DNA of 64,000 nucleotides from VYFG01 sp022827325 (GTDB lineage: Bacteria > Pseudomonadota > Gammaproteobacteria > Arenicellales > Poriferihabitantaceae): assembly GCA_022827325.1 (NCBI GenBank), contig JAJDTE010000007.1, positions 23,084-87,083 of the forward strand, read 5' to 3'. The notes under the pieces are model-generated. The model saw only the letters and a list, made by a program, of their open reading frames with translations, did no database searches and was not told the origin of the DNA. The position numbers and the translations under genes are program-made. Positions 18,155-28,604 of this stretch are shown here, piece by piece. Each line of letters starts with the position of its first letter. Position 1 is the stretch's first letter.

Positions 18155-19015
18155 CTATTCCGGGTTGGGGCCACTGCTTTTGCCGAGATCCAGGGCCAGT
18201 GCGTAGACCCGGTTGCGCCCGGCGCCGGACCAGGCGGCGGCGATGCGACTTGCGGTTTTCACCGGCAACTCGTCCAGCAGCAGCTGCAGCAGTTTCCGCA
18301 GCATCGCTTCATCCGTGTCCTGCACTGGAGCACCTTCCACCATGACGACAAACTCCCCGTACTGGTGCTCGGTACCGGCACGCAACTGCTCCAGCACATC
18401 GACCGAGTCTCCCCGGTAGAAGGTTTCGAACCTCTTGCTGATCTCCCGCCCGATCACCACCGCCCTGTCGGGACCAAGCAAGGAGGACATGTCCTCCAGG
18501 GTTTCCAGGATCCGGTGGCTCGATTCATACAGCACCACGGTGCGCTCCTCCACGGCCACCCGGTCCAGCAGCGCCTGCCTGGCACCCTTCCTGGCGGGCA
18601 CGAAACCCTCGAACACGAAGCGGTCCACCGGCAGCCCGGATGCCGACAGCGCCGCCACCAGCGCACAGGGTCCCGGCACCGGGGATACCGTGAATCCCTG
18701 CTCCCGCGCCGCGCTGACCAGGGAATACCCCGGATCAGAAATCAGCGGCGTCCCGGCGTCGCTCACCAGGGCGATGTTCTCCCCCGCGGACAGTCGCCGG
18801 AGAACCTCCGGCACCTGCTGGCGTTCGTTGTGATCGTGGAAGGAACTGAGCGGCGTGCCGAGGTTGAAGTGCCGCATCAGCACCCCGGTCCTGCGCGTAT
18901 CCTCGGCCAGCACCAGGTCCGCCTGTTGCAGCGTTTCCCTCGCCCGTGAAGACAGATCGCCGAGATTGCCGATGGGCGTGGCGACGACATGGAGCACGCC
19001 GGTTTTGCTGTTCAT
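18155..19015 (-). CDS. rsmI: 16S rRNA (cytidine-2'-O)-methyltransferase
   Basis: SAM-dependent methylation of C1402 of 16S rRNA. 286 aa from ATG 19015. N-terminal HVVATPIGNLGDLSSRA, then LAEDTRRTGVLM, VSDAGTPLISDPG and VPGPCALVAALSASGLP are hallmarks of the family. The nine codons upstream (from 19042) lack similarity and are left out. Divergent from lpoA with a 62-bp gap, the usual gammaproteobacterial arrangement. Confidence 0.96.
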   Translation of the reverse strand: MNSKTGVLHVVATPIGNLGDLSSRARETLQQADLVLAEDTRRTGVLMRHFNLGTPLSSFHDHNERQQVPEVLRRLSAGENIALVSDAGTPLISDPGYSLVSAAREQGFTVSPVPGPCALVAALSASGLPVDRFVFEGFVPARKGARQALLDRVAVEERTVVLYESSHRILETLEDMSSLLGPDRAVVIGREISKRFETFYRGDSVDVLEQLRAGTEHQYGEFVVMVEGAPVQDTDEAMLRKLLQLLLDELPVKTASRIAAAWSGAGRNRVYALALDLGKSSGPNPE

Positions 19016-19077
19016 GGTTGGGTCCCGTATACTTTTGTCCACACTCTACCACTCAATTAATCCTTGGATTCGCCGCA

Positions 19078-21345
19078 ATGAGACGTGCCGCCCGGAATCC
19101 GGAACGCGGCAGGCAGATCGTGTGTCCACCGGCAGCCCTTGCCGCCGTACTGGCCATGCTGGCAGGCTGCGCCGTGCCCCCCGAACCGGTGCCGGAGCCC
19201 GTGGTGGTGGAAGAGGAAGAACCCGTTGTCACGGTCACCGTTCCCGAGCCGGAACCGGTGCTGGTCCAGGGACTGGAACCGGAGGTGATCATCAGCATGC
19301 AGGAGCTCGAAAGCGAGGGACCCTGGGATCTTGCGCTGCGGGCGGACATTGCGCCACCGGAAGTGGCCACCGAGCTCCGCCTCGCGGCCATCGACGAATT
19401 CCTGGAACTGCGGGAGTTCACCCATGCCGAAACCCAGGCGAACTACCTGCTGGACGTGCCCCTGAGCCGGGACCAGGGCAACCGTTTCAGCCTGCAGCGG
19501 GCCCGGATCGCCCTGGGCTTCGGCCAGCTCCAGACCACCATCCGGTTTCTCCAGCCGCTGCGCAATGACCCCTTCTGGTCGCCGGGCGACAGGGCACTGG
19601 CGCTGAAGACCCTGGCGGATGCCGAGATCGGCCTGGAACGGCGCGTGGACGGCCTGGTCAACCTCTTCCTGCGCGACCGGCTGCTGGCGGGGGACGAACA
19701 GGTCGACAGCCAGCGGCGCATCCTCGACCTGGTGAGGCAGACCAGCACGCTGGAACAGGCCCTGCTCAAGCAGAGCGCCAACAACAGCGGCCTGCCCGCG
19801 AACCTGGTGGACGGCTGGGCCGACCTCGGGGTCCTGCGGGACCTGCCCGACGCCGAGCGCGACCGGGCACTCATATTCTGGCGCAACAGCTACGCCGGCC
19901 ATCCGGCCCGGGACGAGCTGCTCGGCGGAACGTCGCTGCCGCACCTCGACGAATTCAGCCACATTGCCCTGCTGCTGCCGTTCACCTCGCCCTTCGGCAG
20001 CGCGGCCGAGGCCTTTCACGACGGGTTCATGGACGCCTACAACCAGGACTCCGGCCAGTCCAGGCCCCAGGTGAGCCTGCACGATATCGGGGAGGACCCC
20101 TCCCTGGCGGCGTTCTACTACCAGTCCGCCATGACCGGCGGAGCGGACTTCGTGGTGGGGCCCCTGGGAAGGGAGGCGACCGCCGCGCTGCTTGAGGACG
20201 CCCCGCCCGCCATGCCGACCCTGGTCCTGGCGGACATCGCCCCGGAGTCCCAGGCCGACAACCTGTACGGCATCAGCCTGTCGCCGGAACCGGAAACGGA
20301 ACAGGTTGCCGCGCGCGCCTTCGCCGACGGACACCGCCAGGCCGCGATCTTCCACAGTGATTCGAACTTGGGCCGGCGGGCGGCCGGGGCCTTCGCCGAA
20401 GCCTGGCTCTCCCTGGGAGGCACCCTGGTGGCGAACCGGACCTTCCCCGATTCCATCGAGGAGTATTCGCGCGCGATCCAGCTATTGCTGGAAGTGAACC
20501 AAAGCGTGGTGCGGCGCAAGGTGCTGAGCGCCCAGGTCGGGCTCAACCTGGAATTCAGCCCCCGGCGCCGGGACGACATGGACCTGCTTTTCCTTGCCGG
20601 CAACGCGTACCAGGCAAGGCTGCTGGTGCCCCAGCTCCGGTTCTTCCAGGCCCATGATCTGCCCGTCTATGCCACTTCACGTGTATTCAGCGGCAAGCTG
20701 GAACCCGCGGTGGACGCTGACCTCGACGGGGTGATCTTCGGCGACATGCCCTGGGTGGTGGATATCCGGTACGAGCTTCCCGTGCCGGACACCGGCACCG
20801 GGGACCCGCTCCCCGGCATGGCGCCGGTCGACGGCCCGGTCCCGGCGGACCCGGATGCCGAGTCCTGGGACGAGGCGACGGCAACGGGCCTTGACCCGGC
20901 GGCGGATGCCGGGGAGTCCGCTCCGGAGACCGCGCAGGTGGAGGAGCAGTCTCCCGCCGACCTCGAACCGGAACCGGCGCCCGAACCGCAGCCGGTTGCC
21001 AAATCCCCCTATGGCTTCACCCCGCTGGACCGCCTGTATGCCCTGGGCCTTGAGACCTATCACCTGATTCCCCGCCTGTCCGCCCTGCGGAGCGAGGACT
21101 GGCAGAGATACAACGGGCAGGCGTTTCGCGCCAGCGTGCGCCCGGACGGCAACGTGGTCCGTCATCTCGAATGGGCCACCTTTGAAGACGGCAATGTCGT
21201 CCTGATCGGCGCGCCCGTTCCGATCATCGACGCGCCGGCGCCCCTTGCAGAGACGTCCGCAGGCGCCGGCATCACCGGCGGGGGCCCGGAGCCGGACAGC
21301 GCCGCACTTCCTGCGCCCGCCCCGCAGCCGGCGTTCAAGGAGTGA
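19078..21345 (+). CDS. lpoA: LpoA, outer-membrane lipoprotein activator of PBP1A
   Basis: 755-aa lipoprotein: signal sequence ending in the lipobox LAGC (cysteine about residue 31), a Pro/Glu/Val-rich spacer, an N-terminal helical TPR-like domain (about 80-300), and a periplasmic-binding-like C domain (IALLLPFTSPFGSAAEAFHDGF). E. coli LpoA is 678 aa; the extra length is mainly an acidic Pro/Glu/Ala insert (about residues 565-645) inside the C domain. Start ATG 19078 is set by the signal peptide. LpoA spans the periplasm to stimulate mrcA product. Confidence 0.93.
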   Translation: MRRAARNPERGRQIVCPPAALAAVLAMLAGCAVPPEPVPEPVVVEEEEPVVTVTVPEPEPVLVQGLEPEVIISMQELESEGPWDLALRADIAPPEVATELRLAAIDEFLELREFTHAETQANYLLDVPLSRDQGNRFSLQRARIALGFGQLQTTIRFLQPLRNDPFWSPGDRALALKTLADAEIGLERRVDGLVNLFLRDRLLAGDEQVDSQRRILDLVRQTSTLEQALLKQSANNSGLPANLVDGWADLGVLRDLPDAERDRALIFWRNSYAGHPARDELLGGTSLPHLDEFSHIALLLPFTSPFGSAAEAFHDGFMDAYNQDSGQSRPQVSLHDIGEDPSLAAFYYQSAMTGGADFVVGPLGREATAALLEDAPPAMPTLVLADIAPESQADNLYGISLSPEPETEQVAARAFADGHRQAAIFHSDSNLGRRAAGAFAEAWLSLGGTLVANRTFPDSIEEYSRAIQLLLEVNQSVVRRKVLSAQVGLNLEFSPRRRDDMDLLFLAGNAYQARLLVPQLRFFQAHDLPVYATSRVFSGKLEPAVDADLDGVIFGDMPWVVDIRYELPVPDTGTGDPLPGMAPVDGPVPADPDAESWDEATATGLDPAADAGESAPETAQVEEQSPADLEPEPAPEPQPVAKSPYGFTPLDRLYALGLETYHLIPRLSALRSEDWQRYNGQAFRASVRPDGNVVRHLEWATFEDGNVVLIGAPVPIIDAPAPLAETSAGAGITGGGPEPDSAALPAPAPQPAFKE

Positions 21346-21526
21346 ATCCCGGAGCCTTCCCGCAGGCCGGGCCCCCGGTAGGGAGATGCGCATCCGGCTG
21401 ACCGTGCGGGAGGAGACGGCGGCATGCGATACCCGGCCAAAAGGCAGCCGGAAAGGGAAAAGGCCAAGGTATAATCATCCGCACCCCGTGGTCCATCAAC
21501 CCATACCAGAAACGGAGAGAATCGGA

Positions 21527-22135
21527 ATGTATAGCCTTGTCGGACAGTGCACCCGAATCAGGACCGCCTTCCTCGGCATCCTGCTATTGTTCACTGCGGA
21601 ACTGATGACCGCCTGCGTGCCCGTCATGGTGGGCGCGGCCCTGGTGACTGGCGTCAACGTCGTTACCGACCGGCGCTCCCTGGCCCGCAATTTCAACGAC
21701 AACACCCTGGAACTGGCGCTCCGGTTCGAGGTAAGGAACGACGAGGAGCTGAAAGGCAACAATGTCAGCGTGACGGCGATCAACGGAATCGTCCTGTTGA
21801 CCGGCGAGGTCGCCACCGACGCCCTGCGCCGCAAGGCCGGCGACATCGCCAGGAATCACAAGAAAACCCTGACCGTGGTGAATGAGCTCCAGCTCGCGGG
21901 CACCACCAGCCTCACCAGCCGCGCCAACGACACCTTCATCACCAGCAAGGTCAAGACCAACATCCTGGCCTCGGAAGACGTCCCGGTAAATGCCGTCAAG
22001 GTCGTGACCGAAGGCGGCAAGGTGTATCTTCTCGGCCTCGTTACCCGCGATGAAGCCGACGCCGCCGTCGAAGCGGCCCAGAAGGCCGGCGGGGCGACCC
22101 ACATCATCAAGGTCTTCGAATACATCAAGGGCTGA
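21527..22135 (+). CDS. dolP: BON-domain outer-membrane lipoprotein (DolP/YraP)
   Basis: 202 aa from ATG 21527, with CGGAGAGA at 21513-21520 as ribosome-binding site. Signal peptide ends LMTAC, a slightly atypical lipobox (Met at -3). Two BON domains follow: NVSVTAINGIVLLTGEV and VKVVTEGGKVYLLGLV. DolP binds anionic lipid at the outer membrane and supports envelope integrity. The rsmI-lpoA-dolP order is typical, but yraN and diaA, usually between, are absent. Confidence 0.93.
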   Translation: MYSLVGQCTRIRTAFLGILLLFTAELMTACVPVMVGAALVTGVNVVTDRRSLARNFNDNTLELALRFEVRNDEELKGNNVSVTAINGIVLLTGEVATDALRRKAGDIARNHKKTLTVVNELQLAGTTSLTSRANDTFITSKVKTNILASEDVPVNAVKVVTEGGKVYLLGLVTRDEADAAVEAAQKAGGATHIIKVFEYIKG

Positions 22136-22348
22136 CAGTCCCTTGCAGGCGTGCATGGCCCCCGGCCGGGCATCCACCGCCGACAGGGCCGGCGGTTTCC
22201 ATATCGGCGGGTCCACTGACTCCGTATGGCGGCGGCTGACCCGGGGCCATCGGTAAATTCGGCGACGGGAGATCCTGTTCCCGTTGACTGTCCGCGTCCG
22301 CGGCTCAGTTCCGGACCGCGGCGGGAACCGGAACCTGCCGGGCCTGCC

Positions 22349-24928
22349 TCAGCGTACTCCCGCTTTCCATCGTGTCGGGAACCTCCTTCTCCACCAGGCC
22401 AGCAATACCGCCAGAATGACGACAACCAGCGGACTGCCGAATAGATTGACAAGTGACAGCCTCCATTCCAGGCTGTCCACGGATTGCCGCATCTGCATGC
22501 GGATATTCCGCAGGTTGCGCCGCATCTCCACGAGCTTTTGCTGCAAATGAATGGCCTGACCACGGAGCGGATCGGGCAGTTCGGATAGGTCGCCGATACC
22601 GGCTGCATCGCGGATCTCATCCAGCTTTTGCTCAAGTTGCCCAATCTGTCCGGCAGTCAATTGCTCTTCGGAAAGTATCCCCTGCTCGACTTCGCGGAAC
22701 ATACTGGCAATGCGGGTAAATCGGCGGACCTTTCCCGACCGTATTCGCAGATCCGACAGCATGGCGTTGCTGCCATGGGTAATCATTTTCACGAGCAGTT
22801 GAATGTTGTCATTCAATGGCCGCGTCAGCACGGTGTCGCCGATGTCCGTCGAATGCAGCGCAAACGGGTCGAACAACCAGTCCAGATCGGCGATGACGAA
22901 AACATTGGCGGTCGCGGGGGAAGTGGGGACATGCGGTTCCTGGGCAGGCGCCGTCGCATCGGCATACGCGCTGTCCAGGGGTCCCCGAATCAATGCCGCG
23001 ACCAGCCTGCTGCCGGCCGCGGGCTCGAAATCCGCCGCAAGTTCCAGGTGCGTATGGTTGTTGTAGGTGTCACGGGGATGGGATCCGGACATTTCCGTGG
23101 TGGTCAGCAGTGGCTCGACGTTGGCCGATGAGGTCACCACCAGGGATCCTGCCTCCACGATCAGGATATCGTTCAGGGCAGCCACCACAGGGTGATTCCG
23201 CAACAGCGTGTCCCCGGTGAATCCGAGCCAGTAGGGATAGTGCATCTGCGCACCGGATGCAGCGGTCTGCACGGGAGATGCCAGATTCCGGTCACCGACG
23301 ATACTGTCCCCGTCGTAGCGAAGGCCCCAGGCAAGGACCAGGTCGGAAAGGTCGTCGATTTCTTCCGACGGCTGGAAGCGGATTTCGTTGCTGGGACGGT
23401 CGAATCGCACCATGGGATCCATTGCCGCGATCAGCGTACCCCCCGACATGACGAACTGGTCGATGGCCCATAGCATCCTGCGCTTGAGGATGGTTCCCTG
23501 GAGCACAAGCAGGACATCCAGATCTTCAGGCAGGGATTCCGAGAAAAACGGAATGACACTGACATCGTGCAGGCGTTTCAGCTCCTGTATGAATGAAAGT
23601 CCGGGGCGCGGCGCATCCAGTGTATTCGGGGGCGTCAGCGGACTGACGATTCCAATGGAAACGGTTTTCCCGGATACGAAGCGAAGCAGCGTCGCGAGCA
23701 GGTCGTATTCCAGCAGCCCCGCCCGCTCGGCATCCAGGTACGGGATCGTGTACTGCTTGCCCGCATGGGAAATCCGCAGACCCAGAAAGAAATAGTCGCC
23801 GGATGTCATGGGGATCACCCGGATCCCGTCTTCCAGGGCTTTCAGTTCGGCATCCGTGTCGGGAGCAGGGTCGATCCGGGATATTTCCACCCGGCCGCCC
23901 GCAGCCCTTTCCACACGCCGAAGAAACCTCAATGCCTTGTCCGCATGGTTCCTGATCGGTTGCGGTACGGATTCTTCCGACCTGCTCCAGTAGAATTCGA
24001 TCCCGACCACCCCGTCCAGCCCCTGCAGCGTGGCCAGCGTGGAGTCGCTCAGGGTAAAGTCCTCCTGTTCGGTCAGGTCCGCCGCCAGGGGCACCTGGGA
24101 GGATGCAAGCTGGACCAGTGCAGCAGCCGCCAAAACGGCAACCAGTCTGCCGGCAAGCCGAAGCTTGCCGCGGGGACCGGTTCTGCCATCGCGTCGCCTG
24201 TCTATGACCATGCTGCAGCAAACCAGCAGGGACACGATTGCGATGACAAACCATGACACGTCCCGCCACTCCAGGAACCCGGAGGTCAGGGATCTGTAGT
24301 GCGGGCCCGGAAAGGCGGCATGCAGTCCGAGTGTCCAGTCGAAGGGAATCACATCGGCAACAAGGGAGGTAAGCTCATCCGATCCCCCCAGCATCAGAAC
24401 GAAAATGACCACGACGCCGGCGATGTACGACGATATTCCATCACCCAGCATGGCGGTGACCGCCAGCGCGATCGAATAGAAAAAGGCCAGCAACAGAAAC
24501 GCGGCGACGTATCCTGCCGCGACGACCCCCCAGTCCGGACTTCCCAGATAGGAGAGCGTGGCGGGAAACGGCATGGTGAACAGCAAGGCGACCAGTATCA
24601 GCGTGGTGCCCGAAAGGAACTTGGCGAAAACAACTTCCGCGAGGGAAAGCGGCAACGTGAGCGAAAGCTCCACCGAACGGTCGGCATATTCATCCGGCCA
24701 CGCCCGCATGGCCAGCGCGGGAATCAGAATCAGGCCGCACCAGGGCAGGAACAGGGACCACAGGGCAAGGGAGACTTCATCCGTGGAAAAGAACTCCCCG
24801 ATCTGAAAGACACACAGCCCGATGGCGACGAGAAATCCCGAGAGGAATACTACGTTGACCGGCGAATGAAACAGAACGCGCAGTTCATGCCGGTAACACG
24901 CCAGAATCCGCCTAGCAGAAACCGACAT
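22349..24928 (-). CDS. Fused ABC-2 permease and GldG-like protein
   Basis: 859 aa. Residues about 1-250 are an ABC-2-type permease with six hydrophobic segments (EYADRSVELSLTLPLSLAEVVFAKF is the conserved loop). A further membrane helix (about 270-290) leads into a large extracytoplasmic GldG/DUF4350-like region (about 300-800) and a last C-terminal helix (about 835-850). This is a GldF-GldG fusion as seen in proteobacterial relatives of the Flavobacterium GldAFG system. Paired with the ATPase 8 bases upstream. Last gene of the minus-strand cluster; exported substrate unknown. Confidence 0.85.
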   Translation of the reverse strand: MSVSARRILACYRHELRVLFHSPVNVVFLSGFLVAIGLCVFQIGEFFSTDEVSLALWSLFLPWCGLILIPALAMRAWPDEYADRSVELSLTLPLSLAEVVFAKFLSGTTLILVALLFTMPFPATLSYLGSPDWGVVAAGYVAAFLLLAFFYSIALAVTAMLGDGISSYIAGVVVIFVLMLGGSDELTSLVADVIPFDWTLGLHAAFPGPHYRSLTSGFLEWRDVSWFVIAIVSLLVCCSMVIDRRRDGRTGPRGKLRLAGRLVAVLAAAALVQLASSQVPLAADLTEQEDFTLSDSTLATLQGLDGVVGIEFYWSRSEESVPQPIRNHADKALRFLRRVERAAGGRVEISRIDPAPDTDAELKALEDGIRVIPMTSGDYFFLGLRISHAGKQYTIPYLDAERAGLLEYDLLATLLRFVSGKTVSIGIVSPLTPPNTLDAPRPGLSFIQELKRLHDVSVIPFFSESLPEDLDVLLVLQGTILKRRMLWAIDQFVMSGGTLIAAMDPMVRFDRPSNEIRFQPSEEIDDLSDLVLAWGLRYDGDSIVGDRNLASPVQTAASGAQMHYPYWLGFTGDTLLRNHPVVAALNDILIVEAGSLVVTSSANVEPLLTTTEMSGSHPRDTYNNHTHLELAADFEPAAGSRLVAALIRGPLDSAYADATAPAQEPHVPTSPATANVFVIADLDWLFDPFALHSTDIGDTVLTRPLNDNIQLLVKMITHGSNAMLSDLRIRSGKVRRFTRIASMFREVEQGILSEEQLTAGQIGQLEQKLDEIRDAAGIGDLSELPDPLRGQAIHLQQKLVEMRRNLRNIRMQMRQSVDSLEWRLSLVNLFGSPLVVVILAVLLAWWRRRFPTRWKAGVR

Positions 24929-24936
24929 TGGACAAG

Positions 24937-25695
24937 CTATGATGAGGCTGTCAGCTGCCTGTACATGGGAAACAGCCGGCCATCGTCATCGGTGAGTGTT
25001 GACAGGGAATCGTCCGCAACAATCCGGCCACGACGGATAATGATTGCGCGCCGGCACACGGATTCCGCCTCTTCCAGGATATGTGTGGACATCAGTATAA
25101 CCTTGCTTTCGGCAATGAGGGCCAGCAGATCCCGGATTTCTTTCTTCTGCTCCGGGTCCAGTCCGTCCGTGGGCTCGTCCAGCAGCAGGATGTCCGGATC
25201 GTGCACCAGTGCCTGTGCCAGCCAGACACGTTGCTGCCAACCCTTCGACAGCCGGCTCAAGGGCGATTTCAGATGAATGCGCAAACCCAGTACATCCATG
25301 ATCCAGCGATCTGATGGACCGGCCCCGGTACCGGAGACTCCGCGGACATCGGCGGCATAACGCAGGAACTCGGCGCAGGTCAGGTGGCCAAATCCCCCAA
25401 CCGACTCGGGCAGGTAGCCGATCCTCTGGCGTACCCGGATCGGATTTTTCAGGATATCCATGCCATGCACGAAAACGCTGCCCCGGGTGGGTCGGAGAAA
25501 GCCGGTAAGCATGCGCAGGGTCGTCGACTTGCCCGCTCCATTCGGTCCCAGCAACGCCACCATCTCCCCGGGATGGATCCTGAAACTGATTCCGCCGACC
25601 GCGCTGGTATTCCCGTACCTCATGGTCAGGTCGCGGGCTTCCAGGACCGGCTGTCCGGACGGGTTCCGGTTCGCCGTGGGTGCTTGCAGGTTCAT
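24937..25695 (-). CDS. ABC transporter ATPase, GldA/NatA-like
   Basis: 252 aa. Walker A GPNGAGKST, signature LSKGWQQRVWLAQAL, Walker B LLLDEPTDGLD and H-loop STHILEE are all intact. The signature variant is characteristic of ATPases paired with ABC-2 permeases. It follows the 68-aa membrane protein by 9 bases and precedes the GldFG fusion by 8 bases. Confidence 0.92.
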   Translation of the reverse strand: MNLQAPTANRNPSGQPVLEARDLTMRYGNTSAVGGISFRIHPGEMVALLGPNGAGKSTTLRMLTGFLRPTRGSVFVHGMDILKNPIRVRQRIGYLPESVGGFGHLTCAEFLRYAADVRGVSGTGAGPSDRWIMDVLGLRIHLKSPLSRLSKGWQQRVWLAQALVHDPDILLLDEPTDGLDPEQKKEIRDLLALIAESKVILMSTHILEEAESVCRRAIIIRRGRIVADDSLSTLTDDDGRLFPMYRQLTASS

Positions 25696-25704
25696 GCGGC
25701 GGTA

Positions 25705-25911
25705 TCAGTGGACGATGAATCCCGCGATGATAAACAACAGGACACTCAGCCCGGTCACGCCGTAGCCAAGGCGGACGACGAAGGTGATGCCGCCCCTGCC
25801 GAGAAAGCGGGAAACCCTGGACCAGCTTCCGGCGGTAACCAACAGGGCCCCGATGACAGCCAGCAGGACAACCACCGGTTTCGAAGATACGACCTGAAGA
25901 AAATCGAGCAA
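25705..25911 (-). CDS. Small two-helix membrane protein
   Basis: 68 aa with hydrophobic stretches at about 12-26 and 44-66 and a short positively charged loop (SWSRVSRFLGRG) between. It is packed with 7-9 base gaps between the importer ATPase and the GldA-like ATPase, so it is very likely expressed. Not recognised; it could be a subunit linking the two ABC modules. Confidence 0.6.
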   Translation of the reverse strand: MLDFLQVVSSKPVVVLLAVIGALLVTAGSWSRVSRFLGRGGITFVVRLGYGVTGLSVLLFIIAGFIVH

Positions 25912-25918
25912 CCTCTGG

Positions 25919-26806
25919 TCAGTTCTGGTTGCGGCGTGAAAATGCCTCGACGAAATCGCTTTGCGTGTTCCGTTCCGACTTGAAAGTCTTCATTGCCTCT
26001 TCGTGGAGGATTTCCAGGGCCGTGCTTTTGTAGCGATACGCCTCCTCGGTCGCCAGCATGTGAAAATCCCGCGGCCTGGGCAATTCGATATCGATGATCT
26101 GGCGTACCCGGGTTGGGCGGTTCGAAAGAATGATCAGCTTGTCGGCAAGCATGATCGCTTCCTCGATTTCGGAGGTTACGAACAGGTTGGTCCGCCTGTG
26201 TTCCTCGAACAGGCGCAGGAAAAACTCCTGCATCAATTCCCGGGTCATGGCATCCAGGCCCCGAAACGGCTCATCCATGATCAGGACCTCGGGGTCGTTC
26301 ACGATCGCTCTCGCCAACTCGGCCCGACGCTGCATGCCGCCGGACAACTGCAATGGATACTTGTCGCGGAAGTCCCGCAGGCCCACCTTGTCGAGCAGGC
26401 GGATCGCTTCTTCGTGCAACTCCTGCTTGTCCATGTCTCCGCGGATTTTGGGGCCGAAGATGATGTTTTCGTAAGTGGTCTGCCAGGGCATCAGCGCGGT
26501 CTCCTGGAAAACCACGATCCGGTCATGGGAAGGACCGGTAATCCGGTTGCCGTTCAGGAGAATCGCGCCCTTTTCCGGCATCTCGAATCCGGCGACCAGG
26601 TTGACCAGGGTGGATTTGCCGCAGCCGGAGGGGCCGACCACCGCGGTGAGCTTGCCCGGCTCCACGTCCATGCTGAGGTCCAGCACCACATCCTGCCAAT
26701 CCCATTCCTCTCCATATCCCTTGCTGACGTTCTTGAATTCGATATGACCCCTGCCGGCAGCATGATCTGCGGACGGTGGATTCTCCGGTTCCGGGTTCTG
26801 GTCCAT
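25919..26806 (-). CDS. Nitrate/sulfonate-type ABC importer ATPase lacking the H-loop histidine
   Basis: About 295 aa from ATG 26806 (GTG 26818 is an alternative; neither has a Shine-Dalgarno sequence). SsuB/TauB/NrtD family: Walker A GPSGCGKST, Q-loop VVFQETALMPW, canonical signature LSGGMQRRAELARA, Walker B VLIMDEPFRGLD. The switch segment reads FVTSEIEEA where the family has FVTHDxxEA, so the catalytic H-loop His is Ser. It complements the second ATPase, which keeps His but has a weak signature. Confidence 0.9.
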   Translation of the reverse strand: MDQNPEPENPPSADHAAGRGHIEFKNVSKGYGEEWDWQDVVLDLSMDVEPGKLTAVVGPSGCGKSTLVNLVAGFEMPEKGAILLNGNRITGPSHDRIVVFQETALMPWQTTYENIIFGPKIRGDMDKQELHEEAIRLLDKVGLRDFRDKYPLQLSGGMQRRAELARAIVNDPEVLIMDEPFRGLDAMTRELMQEFFLRLFEEHRRTNLFVTSEIEEAIMLADKLIILSNRPTRVRQIIDIELPRPRDFHMLATEEAYRYKSTALEILHEEAMKTFKSERNTQSDFVEAFSRRNQN

Positions 26807-26830
26807 GAGGTTGCTCACGTCTGTCTGTGC

Positions 26831-26842
26831 GGGGGGGGGGGG
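26831..26842. repeat. 12-base G/C homopolymer between importer genes
   Basis: Twelve consecutive G on the plus strand (C on the coding strand), directly after the permease stop and before the ATPase start, where a ribosome-binding site would be expected. Confidence 0.9.
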
Positions 26843-27700
26843 TCAGAACAGGCGTTGCCATGGCATGCAGCGATCACCCAGCCACCGGATTGCGCTGCTG
26901 CACAGGTAACCCGCAATCCCGATGCTGATCATGCCAACGACAATCTGCTCCAGGGAACCGCCCATGTAGGAGTTCCAGATGAAGAACCCGAGGCCGCCAC
27001 CGCCCTGGGTACCCCCGCCAGAAATCATTTCAGCGGCCAGCACCACTTCCCACGTGATTCCCATGCCGACGGCCGCCCCGGTGAAGATCGAAGGCAGGGT
27101 GGCGGGAAGGACGATCCGCCAGAACATGTCCCAGCGGGTGGCGCCCATTGACTGGGCTGCCCGCAGCAGCCGTATATCGATACTGCGTGCCCCCCCAAGG
27201 ACGTTGATCACGATGGTGAAGAATGCGCCGAGGAATGTCACGAAGGCGATGGACATCTCGTTGGTGGGCCAGAAAATCAGCGAGCCGGGAACCCAGGCCA
27301 GCGGAGGAATCGGCCGCAGCACCTCGAACGGCGGGAAAAATATCTCCCGCATGTACCGGTTGACCGCCAGCAGCAGTCCGAACGGAATGCCGATGATCAT
27401 GGCGGCGAGAAACCCTTCAAGCACCCGCCTGAAACTCAGGTACCAGCTTTCCCAGTAGCCGTATAGCGGTATGACCTCCCCCCATGCCACCACGACCGCG
27501 GAAGGGGGAGGTATCAGGCCGAGGAAAGGCAACTGGTAGTCGAACCACTCATCCCAGCGCGATCCGATCTCCCACAGCACCAGGGTGACAATCCCCGCAA
27601 TGAGGCCCCGCCAGAACTTGGTGCTCTGCCGGATCTTCTCCCACCGCGTTCGTCTGGTCCGCAGTCCCGCGTTGGTGGCACTATGTACAGCTGTGGTCAT
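26843..27700 (-). CDS. Nitrate/sulfonate-type ABC importer permease 1
   Basis: 285-aa inner-membrane permease with about six helices. The EAA-type loop reads LRAAQSMGATRWDMFWRIVLPATLPSI, and VLRPIPPLAWVPGSLIFW is the family's conserved central segment. SsuC/TauC/NrtB family. With permease 2 it likely forms a heterodimer, since the cluster has one binding protein, two permeases and two ATPases. A 12-C tract follows its stop. Confidence 0.9.
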   Translation of the reverse strand: MTTAVHSATNAGLRTRRTRWEKIRQSTKFWRGLIAGIVTLVLWEIGSRWDEWFDYQLPFLGLIPPPSAVVVAWGEVIPLYGYWESWYLSFRRVLEGFLAAMIIGIPFGLLLAVNRYMREIFFPPFEVLRPIPPLAWVPGSLIFWPTNEMSIAFVTFLGAFFTIVINVLGGARSIDIRLLRAAQSMGATRWDMFWRIVLPATLPSIFTGAAVGMGITWEVVLAAEMISGGGTQGGGGLGFFIWNSYMGGSLEQIVVGMISIGIAGYLCSSAIRWLGDRCMPWQRLF

Positions 27701-27740
27701 CTCTGTGCTGCCCTATGTTCATGTGTCTCCATGGAATGGA

Positions 27741-28603
<863 letters not shown>

Positions 28604-28604
<1 letters not shown>

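Noticed and set aside
19016..19077. Earlier in-frame starts for lpoA (from 18946)
   Set aside because: They would place more than 40 residues before the signal sequence and overlap the divergent rsmI start.
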